A stretch of DNA of 43,646 bases from Leptospira biflexa (GTDB taxonomy: Bacteria; Spirochaetota; Spirochaetia; Treponematales; Rectinemataceae), in NCBI GenBank assembly GCA_020721875.1, contig DYLX01000015.1:1-43646 (forward strand). The letters are read 5' to 3'. A program made the position numbers and the translations under genes. Shown piece after piece: positions 8,721 through 17,267 of this stretch (the stretch's first letter is position 1; each line of letters opens with the position of its first letter). The notes below the pieces were generated by a model. That model made no database searches, had not been told where the DNA came from, and saw only the letters and a program-made list of their open reading frames with translations.

Positions 8721-9509
8721 ATGAAAAGTAGGCTAGTTAAATTTCTCTCGCTCGCGCTGCTAGGCGCCCTAATTCTTGGCGCGTGCGAACTTCCAAATGG
8801 AACAGTGAAGAGTGTCGCCTCAACAGGAAAGGGTAATGTCAAAGTATCGATTCCCCTTGTAAACCCTTTTGTGGCCCAACCCACTACAGTATTGTCGAAA
8901 GCGGCAGGTTCAAAAGCTTTTGCGTTTGTTGATACTGTTGAGCTCGATTTTGTCAAAGGGTCTGAGGTGACCACGTACTTCCTCGATCACGCAGATTACG
9001 ACCCGGAGACCAACAGTCTAGTTGGTACCATCTCCGTCTTGGGCGGCGATTATGATAAGTTATGGGTTTCGGTGTTCAACAATGTAGTTTCGACGACAAC
9101 GCCCGTAGTGTCCGGCGAAGTCAGCAACTTTACGGTACCGGTCAATGGCTCGGTGAATCTCGATGTGAGGATGTACCCCTATGATCCTGTCACTCTGATC
9201 GATGGGATCTACTCTGATTCGGCGACGTATGCTCTGAATGGTGAAAAGTGGTATCGCTTCGAGGCACCCTCGAACTTCACCCAAGTGACGGTGAAATCGG
9301 ACACAGGCGATCTCGACGCCTATATTTTCGGACCGGATGCCCTGCCGTTGGATCAGGTTACCGGCACGGATCCTGAAAACAGCGTGCTTATCAGTACAAC
9401 GCCATATGCGGTCTACTATGTGTGTGTCATTGGCAAAGATCCTAACGGATCAACAGGAGAAGTCAAGTTTGCCAATATGGCAGGATCAGTCACCATTACT
9501 TTCCAATAA
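8721..9509 (+). CDS. Small lipoprotein with a PPC-like C-terminal domain
   Basis: From ATG 8721 the protein has 262 residues. It begins with a signal peptide and lipobox LILGAC (Cys22). GGAGG at 8709-8713 decides this start over a longer in-frame extension to 8667. The last 90 residues (WYRFEAPSNFTQVTV, then GDLDAYIFGPD) resemble the bacterial pre-peptidase C-terminal (PPC) beta-sandwich, which here is not attached to a protease. The middle part, with many Thr, Val and Asp, is probably another beta domain. Function is unknown; a surface or periplasmic binding role is plausible. The gene is a single transcription unit with its own promoter and terminator. Confidence 0.75.
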   Translation: MKSRLVKFLSLALLGALILGACELPNGTVKSVASTGKGNVKVSIPLVNPFVAQPTTVLSKAAGSKAFAFVDTVELDFVKGSEVTTYFLDHADYDPETNSLVGTISVLGGDYDKLWVSVFNNVVSTTTPVVSGEVSNFTVPVNGSVNLDVRMYPYDPVTLIDGIYSDSATYALNGEKWYRFEAPSNFTQVTVKSDTGDLDAYIFGPDALPLDQVTGTDPENSVLISTTPYAVYYVCVIGKDPNGSTGEVKFANMAGSVTITFQ

Positions 9510-9539
9510 TTCAATTCTTTCGCGATCAACCCAACATAC

Positions 9540-9573
9540 GCCGTCCGATTCTCACGAACCGGACGGCTTTTTT
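9540..9573 (+). terminator. Rho-independent terminator
   Basis: GCCGTCCG (9540-9547) pairs perfectly with CGGACGGC (9560-9567) around a 12-base loop and is followed directly by six T residues (9568-9573). It terminates the lipoprotein transcript. Confidence 0.9.
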
Positions 9574-9643
9574 AATGGCGGTTTTCTCTTTGGAACCGCG
9601 ACATGCCTCTCCCGCCGCGTGAAAAATGAGCTATAATGCGGCC

Positions 9644-11134
9644 ATGGACCGCGATTCAACCTACATACTCGCCCTCGATCAGGGCACGACTACTTCCAGG
9701 GCGATTCTTTTTAACCACGACGGCATAATCATCGGCGTCAAACAGATTCCCTTCCGACAAATTTTCCCAAAACCGGGTTGGGTGGAGCACGACCCCGAGG
9801 AGATCTGGCGCACGCAGCTCGAAGCGGCGCGTGGGGCTATCGAGGTGGCGCAAATAGAGCCGACGCAGATCGCTGCCATCGGCATCACGAACCAACGCGA
9901 GACAACGGTGCTCTGGGAACACGCGACCGGCAAGCCGGTCTACAACGCCATCGTCTGGCAGTGCAGGCGCTCGAGCGGCATCTGCGATGAGCTAAAAGCG
10001 AGGGGTGCGGAAACGAGTATCCGCGAGAAAACAGGGCTCGTGCTCGATGCGTATTTTTCGGGCACAAAGCTCACGTGGCTTTTCCGCGAGCACCCCGAGC
10101 TGCGTGCGCGCGCGGAGCGCGGCGAGCTCATGTTCGGTACAATCGACTCCTGGCTCATCTACAACCTCACCGGCGTTCACGCGACCGATCCATCCAACGC
10201 GAGCCGCACGATGCTCTTCAATATCTTCGAGCGTCGCTGGGACGATGAGCTTCTTCGCCTCCTTGAGGTACCGGCGCAAATTCTTCCTGAGGTTAAGCCC
10301 TCCTCGGGCTTTTTCGGCACGGCGAGAAAGGAGATCTTCGGAGCGGAAATTCCGGTGACGGGGGTGGCGGGCGATCAGCAGGCGGCACTCTTCGGACACG
10401 CGTGCTTCGAGCCTGGCGAGGTGAAGAATACCTACGGTACAGGCTGTTTCACGCTTATGAACACGGGGCCCTTCCCCGTCGAGTCGAAGCATAACCTCTT
10501 GGCCACTGTTGCGTGGGACCTCGGCAGAGGCTATACTTACGCGCTCGAGGGATCGGTCTTCATTGCGGGCGCGGTGATCCAGTGGCTTCGCGACCAAATG
10601 GGCATGCTCGCAGATTCGGCCGAGAGCGAGCAGCTCGCCCGCTCGGTCGAGGACAGCCAGGGCGTCTACATTGTGCCGGCCTTCGTCGGGCTCGGGGCGC
10701 CCTACTGGGATTCGGAGGCGCGGGGAACAGTGGTCGGCTTGACGCGCGGAACCTCGCGGGCTCATTTTGTCCGCGCCGCGCTCGAGTCGATCGCCTATCA
10801 GTCGATGGACCTCTTCGACGCGATGCAGCGCGACTCCGGGCGCAAGCTTTCGTCGATCAAAGCTGACGGCGGCGCCTCGCAAAACTCTTTCCTGATGCAG
10901 TTCCAGGCCGATATCACGGGCACGCGCGTCATTCTTCCCGAGGTGAGCGAAACAACCGCACTCGGCGCCGCCTACCTTGCCGGTCTTGCGACCGGCTATT
11001 GGGAGAATCTCGATGATGTGCGGAAAAACTGGCGCATGCGTAGGGAATTCAGTCCTAGAATGAGCAAAGAAGTGCGCGTTGAGCTCGTCGAGGGCTGGCG
11101 TAAGGCGATTTCGACGACACGCTCTTTCAGGTGA
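9644..11134 (+). CDS. glpK: Glycerol kinase
   Basis: A 496-residue FGGY-family kinase that phosphorylates glycerol to sn-glycerol 3-phosphate. The N-terminal ATP loop reads LALDQGTTTSRAI, followed by GITNQRETTVLWE, the conserved GVAGDQQAALFGH, YGTGCF and the late motif KADGGASQNSFLMQFQAD, all diagnostic of GlpK. Length matches the family (about 500). I prefer ATG 9644, which gives the usual short lead before the ATP loop; ATG 9626 would add six residues. Neither has a strong ribosome binding site, and a TATAAT-like sequence lies just before 9644. It is followed closely by the nitroreductase gene, perhaps as one transcript. Confidence 0.95.
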   Translation: MDRDSTYILALDQGTTTSRAILFNHDGIIIGVKQIPFRQIFPKPGWVEHDPEEIWRTQLEAARGAIEVAQIEPTQIAAIGITNQRETTVLWEHATGKPVYNAIVWQCRRSSGICDELKARGAETSIREKTGLVLDAYFSGTKLTWLFREHPELRARAERGELMFGTIDSWLIYNLTGVHATDPSNASRTMLFNIFERRWDDELLRLLEVPAQILPEVKPSSGFFGTARKEIFGAEIPVTGVAGDQQAALFGHACFEPGEVKNTYGTGCFTLMNTGPFPVESKHNLLATVAWDLGRGYTYALEGSVFIAGAVIQWLRDQMGMLADSAESEQLARSVEDSQGVYIVPAFVGLGAPYWDSEARGTVVGLTRGTSRAHFVRAALESIAYQSMDLFDAMQRDSGRKLSSIKADGGASQNSFLMQFQADITGTRVILPEVSETTALGAAYLAGLATGYWENLDDVRKNWRMRREFSPRMSKEVRVELVEGWRKAISTTRSFR

Positions 11135-11182
11135 GGGCTAGCGGTGCGAGTGCTCCAGATAAGGGAAAACGAGGAGTCTGAC

Positions 11183-11986
11183 ATGCAGTACGAACCTATT
11201 GAAGGACGATGGTTTCTCAAATCCAACTGGCATCTCGTGAAGAGCGGTTTGACGGATCAGTCGAAAGGCGTGCCTGCGCCGCTCCAGGAGGAACCGCCCG
11301 CTCCCGAAGACTGCGTTATATCTCTACCAAAACCCGATGCACTCCTGGCGGCGCACCTGTCTTCCTCTGCGACATCTGGCGCGACGACCGTCGCAGCCTT
11401 GCCTCGGGTCGCCGATGCCTCGACGCTCTATCGCCTCCTCAGCACGCGTAAGTCCCGCCGAAAGTACACTCTGGATCCTCTCAGTCTCGAGGAGCTCTCA
11501 TTCCTCATCTGGACTGTCGAAGGAGTGAAAGAAAACCGCGGCAAATTCTCTTTCAGGACGGCTCCCTCTGGAGGAGCCCGCCATCCACTCGATGTCTATG
11601 TCTTTGCGCACAAGGTCGAGGGGCTCAATATTGGGCTCTACCGATACCTGCCTGTGGAGCACCAGCTCGTGCTCGAACGCCAGGGCGACGACTCGGAGGT
11701 TCTCAACGAAGCCCTCAATGGGCAGTTTTGGGATGCAGCTTGTATCATCATGTGGGCGGCCGTGCCCTATCGGAGCGAGTGGCGCTATGGGAAAGCGGCG
11801 GACAAGCTCGTCGCGCTCGATGCTGGGCACTCTTGCCAGAATCTCTATCTCGCCTGCGAGGCGCTCAACTTAGGCACCTGCGCCATCGGAGCTTACGATC
11901 AGAGCAAGCTCGACGCGTATCTCGGCCTTGACGGCGAGGATATGTTCGCGCTCTACGCCGCCCCTGTGGGGCATGTGGCGTCGTAA
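11183..11986 (+). CDS. SagB-type nitroreductase/dehydrogenase
   Basis: From ATG 11183 (GAGGAG seven bases upstream) the protein has 267 residues. An earlier GTG at 11144 is in frame but has no better support. The core STRKSRRKYTLDPLSLEELS, then FRTAPSGGARHPLDVYVF, and the C-terminal LDAGHSCQNLYLACEAL match the FMN-binding SagB-type dehydrogenase subgroup of the nitroreductase family. Some members oxidise azoline rings in peptide natural products, but many stand alone as here, and no cyclodehydratase or precursor peptide is visible in the window. A general flavin oxidoreductase is therefore the safest call. It lies 48 bases from both neighbours on the same strand. Confidence 0.85.
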   Translation: MQYEPIEGRWFLKSNWHLVKSGLTDQSKGVPAPLQEEPPAPEDCVISLPKPDALLAAHLSSSATSGATTVAALPRVADASTLYRLLSTRKSRRKYTLDPLSLEELSFLIWTVEGVKENRGKFSFRTAPSGGARHPLDVYVFAHKVEGLNIGLYRYLPVEHQLVLERQGDDSEVLNEALNGQFWDAACIIMWAAVPYRSEWRYGKAADKLVALDAGHSCQNLYLACEALNLGTCAIGAYDQSKLDAYLGLDGEDMFALYAAPVGHVAS

Positions 11987-12034
11987 GTTCGTGAGTACTA
12001 TGCTCTTTTTCAATGTTCATAGGAGGAATTATTG

Positions 12035-12520
12035 ATGACGATTGACACCGTGCGGCTCTCGTTTCCAGAAAACTGCAATATCATCGTAGGCCAGTCCCAC
12101 TTCATTAAAACCGTGGAAGACATCGCGGAGATCATGGTTTCCTCGGTTGCAGGGGTAAAGTTCGGACTTGCCTTCAACGAGGCATCAGGCCCTTGCCTGG
12201 TGCGCACCGAGGGCACCGATCAGGCTCTAATCAAGGCGGCGGTTGAGATGGCTCTTGCCGTGGCCGCCGGCCACACCTTTTACCTGGTAATTGGGCCGGG
12301 GGCGTACCCTATCAATGTGCTCGACCGCATCAAGGCGAGTTCGGAGACCTGCCGGATTTTCTGCGCCACCGCGAACCCAGTGGAAGTGGTGCGGTCTGTG
12401 ACCGAACAGGGCGCGGGTATTCTCGGTGTGGTAGATGGTTCCTCACCTAAGGGTGTCGAGTCCGATGCCGACAAGGTGTCACGCCGCGCAATGCTCCGCA
12501 GATTTGGGTATAAGTTCTAG
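12035..12520 (+). CDS. PF04008 'adenosine-specific kinase' family protein
   Basis: A 161-residue single-domain protein. Its opening and core (NIIVGQSHFIKTVEDI, GVKFGLAFNEASGPCLVR, HTFYLVIGPGAYPINVL, VDGSSPKGVES) match the small family PF04008, named adenosine-specific kinase from structural work on archaeal members; the biological role is poorly known. AGGAGG at 12021-12026, eight bases before ATG 12035, decides the start. It follows the nitroreductase gene by 48 bases and may share its transcript. Its stop and that of convergent btuD share the four bases CTAG at 12517-12520. Confidence 0.85.
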   Translation: MTIDTVRLSFPENCNIIVGQSHFIKTVEDIAEIMVSSVAGVKFGLAFNEASGPCLVRTEGTDQALIKAAVEMALAVAAGHTFYLVIGPGAYPINVLDRIKASSETCRIFCATANPVEVVRSVTEQGAGILGVVDGSSPKGVESDADKVSRRAMLRRFGYKF

Positions 12521-13434
12521 TTTTTCGCGCGCGTGCGAAATGAGCCGCTCACGGGATCGAAGGCCACTGTGGGCAGGTCGAAGGCGCGCCCAATCGCCCC
12601 CGAGTGTGCGATTACCGAGGGAGAGCCCTCCATGAAGCGGTGCTCTCTGTCGATCACCCAGAGCGCGTCGGCGGTCCGCAGCGCGAGATCGACCTCGTGT
12701 GTACAGATGAGTATCGTTTTTCCCGATTCCTGAATGAGCCGGTCCGCAAGCCTAAAAATTTCGATCCGCGAGGGCGCGTCAAGGAAGGCGGTAGGCTCGT
12801 CGAAGATCAGAAGGGGGGTATCCTGAGCCACCGCCCGCGCGAGCTGGACCTTCTGCCGCTCGCCATCGGACAGGCTCGAAAATGTACGCCTTACGAAATC
12901 GCCCATCCCGACAAGATCGAGCGCGCGTGCGATGTGCTGTTTGTCTTCGAGAGTAAGCTTGTTCCGTGCGTTGGTGTAAGGATACCTTCCGAAAGCCACG
13001 AACTCTCCGACTGTCAGATATCCCGCCTCGATCCGTTCATTGAACACACAGGCAAGGAGACTGGCGCGTTCCTCAACCGAGAGCGCGGCTCCGCGCGTAC
13101 CCACGATGGAGAATGTGCCCCCGCAGGGTGCCAGAAGCCCAGCGATCGTCTTGAGGAGAGTAGATTTGCCCGCACCATTCGGTCCTACGAGCGCAATGAG
13201 ATGCCCCGGCATTACGTTAAAATTGATGTTCGAAACCAGGACACGTGGTACTTTGCGTTGGATCCAGCCGATCGAGAGCGAATGCGCTTCGAGAATGGGC
13301 GCAGCCTCGAGTCCGATCTCATCGCGTCGTGCGGACTGAGGGTAAGGGGAGCTCCAAGAGCGCGATTCGCGCGGAAGATGCCCGATGGTGTCGGGAATGC
13401 CCGGCACATGGCGGGATGTCTCGCGCGGGGTCAT
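12517..13434 (-). CDS. btuD: Cobalamin ABC importer ATPase
   Basis: A 305-residue ATPase of the FecE/BtuD type. Walker A is GPNGAGKST at 84-92, the signature is LSDGERQK, Walker B is PLLIFDEP, and a CTHEVDLAL switch histidine follows. About 47 residues precede the usual start of the domain, a polar extension with no obvious function. The start codon overlaps the permease stop (ATGA at 13431-13434), so synthesis is coupled. As the third gene after a cobalamin riboswitch it should drive vitamin B12 or corrinoid uptake; without that riboswitch, siderophore or heme would have been equally possible. Confidence 0.85.
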   Translation of the reverse strand: MTPRETSRHVPGIPDTIGHLPRESRSWSSPYPQSARRDEIGLEAAPILEAHSLSIGWIQRKVPRVLVSNINFNVMPGHLIALVGPNGAGKSTLLKTIAGLLAPCGGTFSIVGTRGAALSVEERASLLACVFNERIEAGYLTVGEFVAFGRYPYTNARNKLTLEDKQHIARALDLVGMGDFVRRTFSSLSDGERQKVQLARAVAQDTPLLIFDEPTAFLDAPSRIEIFRLADRLIQESGKTILICTHEVDLALRTADALWVIDREHRFMEGSPSVIAHSGAIGRAFDLPTVAFDPVSGSFRTRAKN

Positions 13435-14510
13435 GCGAAATCCTCTATCTTCGATCCGTCGCGCTTATGGAAAAACATCGAGAGAATAAGGGGCGTCCCA
13501 ATGAGCGCGAGCACGGGGTTGATGGGCAGTACCGCGCCGAACACCGGCAGCGATGAAATCGTGTCGGCAAGGAGCGCGATGCAGGCCCCCACGAGTGCCG
13601 CAACCGGCAGCAGCTGGCGGTGTTCGGCGCTCTTCGAGAGGAGCCTTGCCGCGTAAGGCGCCGCGATCCCTAAAAAGGCGATCGGCCCGCAGAAGGCCGT
13701 AATAGCGCCGGCGAGTACCGCCGCCGCGATAAGGAGCCTTGTCCGCGCGGCGCGCACGCGTATACCGATCGTGAATGCGAAGCGCTCGCCGATCTGGAAG
13801 GCGTTGAGCGCCTTGATGTTGAACGATGCGAGCACGATCCCGATTACGGCGGCGCCCGCCATCCAGGGCAATTCGCGCGCGCGTACTCCGCCGAATGAAC
13901 CGTAGGTCCACGAGAGGTAAAGTTGCACTTTTTGCGGCGAACCGAAGTACACGAGGAGCGATACGAAGCTTGCGGTGAGGTAGCCCACCAGTATTCCCAT
14001 TATGAGCACGGTCACCGCCTGCTCGAACTTTCGCGAAATAAAGAGAATGATGAGAAGCACTATGGCCGCCCCCGCGCTCGCGGCGAATATGAGGAGCGAG
14101 TAGCCGAGGGGCGCGAGGCTGCCGAAAAGCGCACTCGTCTGTGTGCCGATGCCCTGGGCGCCGCCGCCGACCGCGCCGAGCGCCCCGCCCGCGAACATGA
14201 GCAGCGCCACGCCGATGGATGCGCCGGCTCCGATGCCCAGAGAATCCGGTGCCGCAAGCGGGTTGCGGAAAATCGACTGCAGCACAAGGCCCGCAATCGA
14301 AAGGCTCATCCCCGCGATCACCGCGGTGAGCATCTTCGGGAGCCTGAAAACAAGCACAATTGTTCCCCACTCGGGGCGAGGCGCTCGTCCAACGAGGGCT
14401 CTTACCACATCTGCGAGCGGAATGGGCACCGAACCAGTCGCGAGATCGACGAGAGACAAAAAGATTGCAACGCAGGCGAGCCCCGCGATCAGTCTCACGC
14501 CTCTATTCAC
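13431..14510 (-). CDS. btuC: Cobalamin ABC importer permease (FecCD family)
   Basis: A FecCD/BtuC permease of 359 residues if GTG 14510 is used. About ten membrane segments are seen, with the family motifs VFRLPKMLTAVIAGMSLSIAGLVLQ-type entry, NPLAAPDSLGIGAGASIG, and FCGPIAFLGIAAPYAARLL near the ATPase coupling helix. The start is uncertain. GTG 14510 overlaps the btuF stop and gives a normal length; ATG 14534 is in frame but overlaps btuF by more, and none has a strong ribosome binding site. It forms the homodimeric B12 channel between btuF and btuD. Confidence 0.82.
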   Translation of the reverse strand: MNRGVRLIAGLACVAIFLSLVDLATGSVPIPLADVVRALVGRAPRPEWGTIVLVFRLPKMLTAVIAGMSLSIAGLVLQSIFRNPLAAPDSLGIGAGASIGVALLMFAGGALGAVGGGAQGIGTQTSALFGSLAPLGYSLLIFAASAGAAIVLLIILFISRKFEQAVTVLIMGILVGYLTASFVSLLVYFGSPQKVQLYLSWTYGSFGGVRARELPWMAGAAVIGIVLASFNIKALNAFQIGERFAFTIGIRVRAARTRLLIAAAVLAGAITAFCGPIAFLGIAAPYAARLLSKSAEHRQLLPVAALVGACIALLADTISSLPVFGAVLPINPVLALIGTPLILSMFFHKRDGSKIEDFA

Positions 14511-15597
14511 TGAGCTTGCAGTAATATGTAAAGGCATGCCCAGGCAGCAGCTCCGGATGAAGGATGGCGATGAGATCCTCGAGCACAAGGTTCGGGTTCA
14601 TGACGGCGGATTCGAAGTAGTCGTTGCCTCCGCCGGGCGACATACGCCGCTCGTTGTTCCACACATTGCCGTTCTGCAGCACCGGTAACGCCGCAAAGCG
14701 CGGATCGAGCCCGCGTACATCGGCGATACGCCGTACACCATAGCCGGGATTGAGCCACACATCGGCGCTGAGTCCGCGATCGAATGCAGCTTCAACTGAA
14801 AGGGTAATCCCCCCCGATGACGCGTTGTCGGACCAGAGATAGTCGCCCCCCGCGTCGTTCAAAAGTTGCGCCATGTAGCTCTTTCCGCCCGAAACTGTCC
14901 AGACGCCCTGGAATGGGCCATTGACCAGAACCTTAGGGCGGTCTGCAGCGCCTGAGGCGAGATTCTTGAGGGTTGCGTAGGCCTTCCCAAGCGCATCGAC
15001 GCGCGCCTGCGCCGAGGATTCCTTATTGTAGAACGCAGCGATGAAGACTGCCCACTGGGCGCGCGCTACGGGATCTTGCTCGTTCCAGTCGCCAAGGAGC
15101 ACGACCGGTAGCCCCGCCTCCTGCATCTTCGGATAGGTATCCCATTCGTTGCCAATGCCGTAATTGAAGATGACGTCGGGTTTGAGCGCGATCAGTTTTT
15201 CGATATCGGGGATGAAATTCTTTGTGGTCTCGACGGTCGTGCCCGCTGCGATCTGCGCGCGGAGGGCAGGGCTGTAGACATAGCTCGCATTGTCGACGCC
15301 CACAATTGTAGTGAGTTCGCCAATCGTTTCGATGGCGGGGATGTAGGTAGTTGAGTAGATCACGGCACGGCGCACAGGCACCTGAACGAAGAGGTCTGCC
15401 TTGACATCGCGCGGGGCTTGCGCGCCTCGAGGGTAGAGGACATAGGTTCGACTCGCGTTCGCGCCTGGCCAGAGATTACTCACCGTGACGAGCTTGTAGC
15501 CGTTTTGTTGGGTGATCTGAAAATTCGCACGCTGTGCACTCAGCGCGCTGAGCGAAATAAAAAACAGAGCGAGGAAAATGACGACACTGCGCCGCAT
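14503..15597 (-). CDS. btuF: Periplasmic cobalamin-binding protein
   Basis: A 364-residue binding protein of the FecB/BtuF (helical backbone) family, with an N-terminal signal peptide ending SLSALSAQ. GGGAGGAG seven bases upstream decides ATG 15597; the same frame stays open further upstream, but that part is the riboswitch. Visible family features include VVGVDNASY, LIALKPDVIFNYG, and the tail lacking membrane segments. It captures cobalamin in the periplasm and hands it to btuC. The gene lies directly downstream of the cobalamin riboswitch, which is the main reason for assigning the substrate. Confidence 0.85.
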   Translation of the reverse strand: MRRSVVIFLALFFISLSALSAQRANFQITQQNGYKLVTVSNLWPGANASRTYVLYPRGAQAPRDVKADLFVQVPVRRAVIYSTTYIPAIETIGELTTIVGVDNASYVYSPALRAQIAAGTTVETTKNFIPDIEKLIALKPDVIFNYGIGNEWDTYPKMQEAGLPVVLLGDWNEQDPVARAQWAVFIAAFYNKESSAQARVDALGKAYATLKNLASGAADRPKVLVNGPFQGVWTVSGGKSYMAQLLNDAGGDYLWSDNASSGGITLSVEAAFDRGLSADVWLNPGYGVRRIADVRGLDPRFAALPVLQNGNVWNNERRMSPGGGNDYFESAVMNPNLVLEDLIAILHPELLPGHAFTYYCKLSE

Positions 15598-15635
15598 ATC
15601 CGTCTCCTCCCACCGAAGAGTGTGGATGATGAGGT

Positions 15636-15925
15636 TCCGGGCAGGTTTCCTGGCTTGCCGGCTGCGCGCATGGTACGGTTTCCGAAGTGTAAAGCACATG
15701 GCGCATTGTTCGATCATCCTTCCCGGGGCTGCGCACAGAGCACAAAGAACCCAGTGAATCGCGAAGGCTGTGGCGCAGATATGCGCTTTCCCTCCGCGCG
15801 GCGGTTTTTCCGCTGGATCGAACGCTGACCGGCTCACAGTAGCGGGGGCTGCAACGGTCTCTCACCGTCTTCCCTTTTCCACCGCGCGGCGACGCCGAAC
15901 GGTGGCACCCGTGAACCACCCAAGA
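15636..15925 (-). promoter_or_regulatory. Cobalamin (B12) riboswitch
   Basis: Read on the minus strand, the element has the classical parts in order: GGGTGCCACC near its 5' end (about 15901-15911), AAAAGGGAAGACGGTGAGAG (15861-15880), the core GCAGCCCCCGCTACTGTGA (15834-15852), and the B12 box GCCAGGAAACCTGCC (about 15640-15655). The ribosome binding site of btuF follows about 30 bases after the B12 box. A possible -10 box TATCAT lies just upstream at 15926-15931. The element is longer than the typical 200 bases because of an enlarged segment between core and B12 box. Binding of adenosyl- or other cobalamin should switch off btuFCD. Whether it acts on transcription or translation is not clear. 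Confidence 0.95.
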
Positions 15926-16111
15926 ATGATAGCACGCGGAGCGAAAAGATAATAGACGCCCGCCTGCTTTTTGAGGGTGAGTGTCTATACACCGATGCTT
16001 TAGGAATCAGATTCGGCAAGCGCCGGGGCGTCGGTTCTTATGGTGTCGAGGTGATTGTTCTTTTGGGAACAAGGAGCCTCAGGCGCCTGGGATTTTATGG
16101 CGTCCGCGTCC

Positions 16112-17254
16112 TCATTCGTCGAGGAAGGCCATCTCCTCGGGGCGGGCTACGACGTGGGGCGCGCCTTCGCCGAGGATAGCCTCGATCTCTTCCGAGCGCT
16201 TGCGCATCACAGCGCGAAGTTCAGCCGAAGAATAATTGCTGATGAGTTTGACGATGTCGTTGACGAGTACTACCGCGTTGCGCGCAAATTCGCCTTCAAC
16301 CGAAGCCACGCCGCGCGGCAAGAGCGAGTTTCTCTCTCGAATCGCCGCCAGCGCCCCATCGTCGATCGTCAGCCGGCCGCGCGGCTGCGAGTTCTTGAGC
16401 CATCGGATGCGATTCTTGAGTGCGTGCGCAGCATCGAACAGTGTTCCGAGCGGCTCTCCGGAGGCGATACGCCGAATAATGTTCGGCTCCCGACCGTGCG
16501 CGATCACCACCCGACAGCCCGCGTCGCGCGCGATGGCGACCGCCGCGAGCTTCGTCTTCATCCCGCCTGTGGAGAACTCTGAACCGCGTCCGCCCGCCGC
16601 CGCTAGGTGCTCGGCCGAAATTTCCTTCACATAGGGGATGCGCTGTGCATTCGGGTTCTCGCGTGGATCGGAGTCGTAGAGCGAGTCTACGTCCGACAGA
16701 ATAATAAGAAGCTCTGCGTCGATCTTGCTCGCAACATAGGCGGAGAGCCTGTCGTTATCGCCGAAGGCGTTGCCGATCTCTGCGGTCGACACCGAGTCGT
16801 TCTCGTTGAACACCGGCACGACACTGTTCTCAAGGAGCGTCTCTACGGTTTTTCGCAGATTAAGGTAACTGGCGCGATCGTCCCACTCGTCGCGTGTTAC
16901 GAGGAGCTGCGCGGAGTTCAAATCGAAGACGCCGAAGGCACGCCGGTACTCATCCATAAGGAGAGGCTGGCCGATCGCCGCGCAGGCCTGACGGAGGCGT
17001 ACTTCCGTGACGCGCTTCGTGAGCCCAAGCTGGCGTGCGCCCATGCCGATCGCGCCCGAGGTGACGAGTATGACCTGTCTGCCTTCGCGCACGAGCTCCG
17101 CGAACTGCTCAGCCACATGGTAGATGTACGCCGTGTCGATGCCGCCCTTTCCCTGCTTCGTGATAGTCGCGGTGCCGATTTTTACGACGATTCTGTTCGC
17201 GTGCGCAAGCGCGGCGCGCGCCGCCACGGCGTCTCCAGTCTCCTGCGTTTCCAT
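16112..17254 (-). CDS. proB: Glutamate 5-kinase
   Basis: A 380-residue enzyme that phosphorylates glutamate in the first step of proline synthesis. The amino-acid-kinase domain shows VVKIGTATIT, VTSGAIGMGARQLGL, FNENDSVST and FGDNDRLSAYVA, then SEFSTGGMKTKLAAV. A C-terminal PUA domain follows (about residues 285-365), as in the long bacterial form. GGGGGGCGG just before ATG 17254 supports this start; an in-frame extension to 17293 would overlap proA. It lies 13 bases after proA, so the two form an operon, in the reverse of the common proB-proA order. Confidence 0.95.
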   Translation of the reverse strand: METQETGDAVAARAALAHANRIVVKIGTATITKQGKGGIDTAYIYHVAEQFAELVREGRQVILVTSGAIGMGARQLGLTKRVTEVRLRQACAAIGQPLLMDEYRRAFGVFDLNSAQLLVTRDEWDDRASYLNLRKTVETLLENSVVPVFNENDSVSTAEIGNAFGDNDRLSAYVASKIDAELLIILSDVDSLYDSDPRENPNAQRIPYVKEISAEHLAAAGGRGSEFSTGGMKTKLAAVAIARDAGCRVVIAHGREPNIIRRIASGEPLGTLFDAAHALKNRIRWLKNSQPRGRLTIDDGALAAIRERNSLLPRGVASVEGEFARNAVVLVNDIVKLISNYSSAELRAVMRKRSEEIEAILGEGAPHVVARPEEMAFLDE

Positions 17255-17267
17255 ATCCGCCCCCCGC

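Noticed and set aside
11183..11986. BluB, the nitroreductase-fold enzyme of B12 lower-ligand synthesis
   Set aside because: The B12 transporter nearby made this tempting, but the motifs fit the SagB-type subgroup, and the gene is on the other strand in a different transcription unit.
12604..13656. Long plus-strand open frame opposite btuD/btuC
   Set aside because: It is antisense to two genes with complete family motifs, and its predicted protein is rich in Arg, Ser and Pro with no recognisable domain, as expected from G+C-rich shadow frames.
15598..15837. Longer N-terminus for btuF
   Set aside because: The frame stays open upstream, but this part is the cobalamin riboswitch, and a signal peptide with a strong ribosome binding site begins at 15597.
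16055..16072. Terminator after proB
   Set aside because: TTGTTC and GAACAA form a 6-bp stem, but no T-run follows on the minus strand and the stem is A+T-rich.
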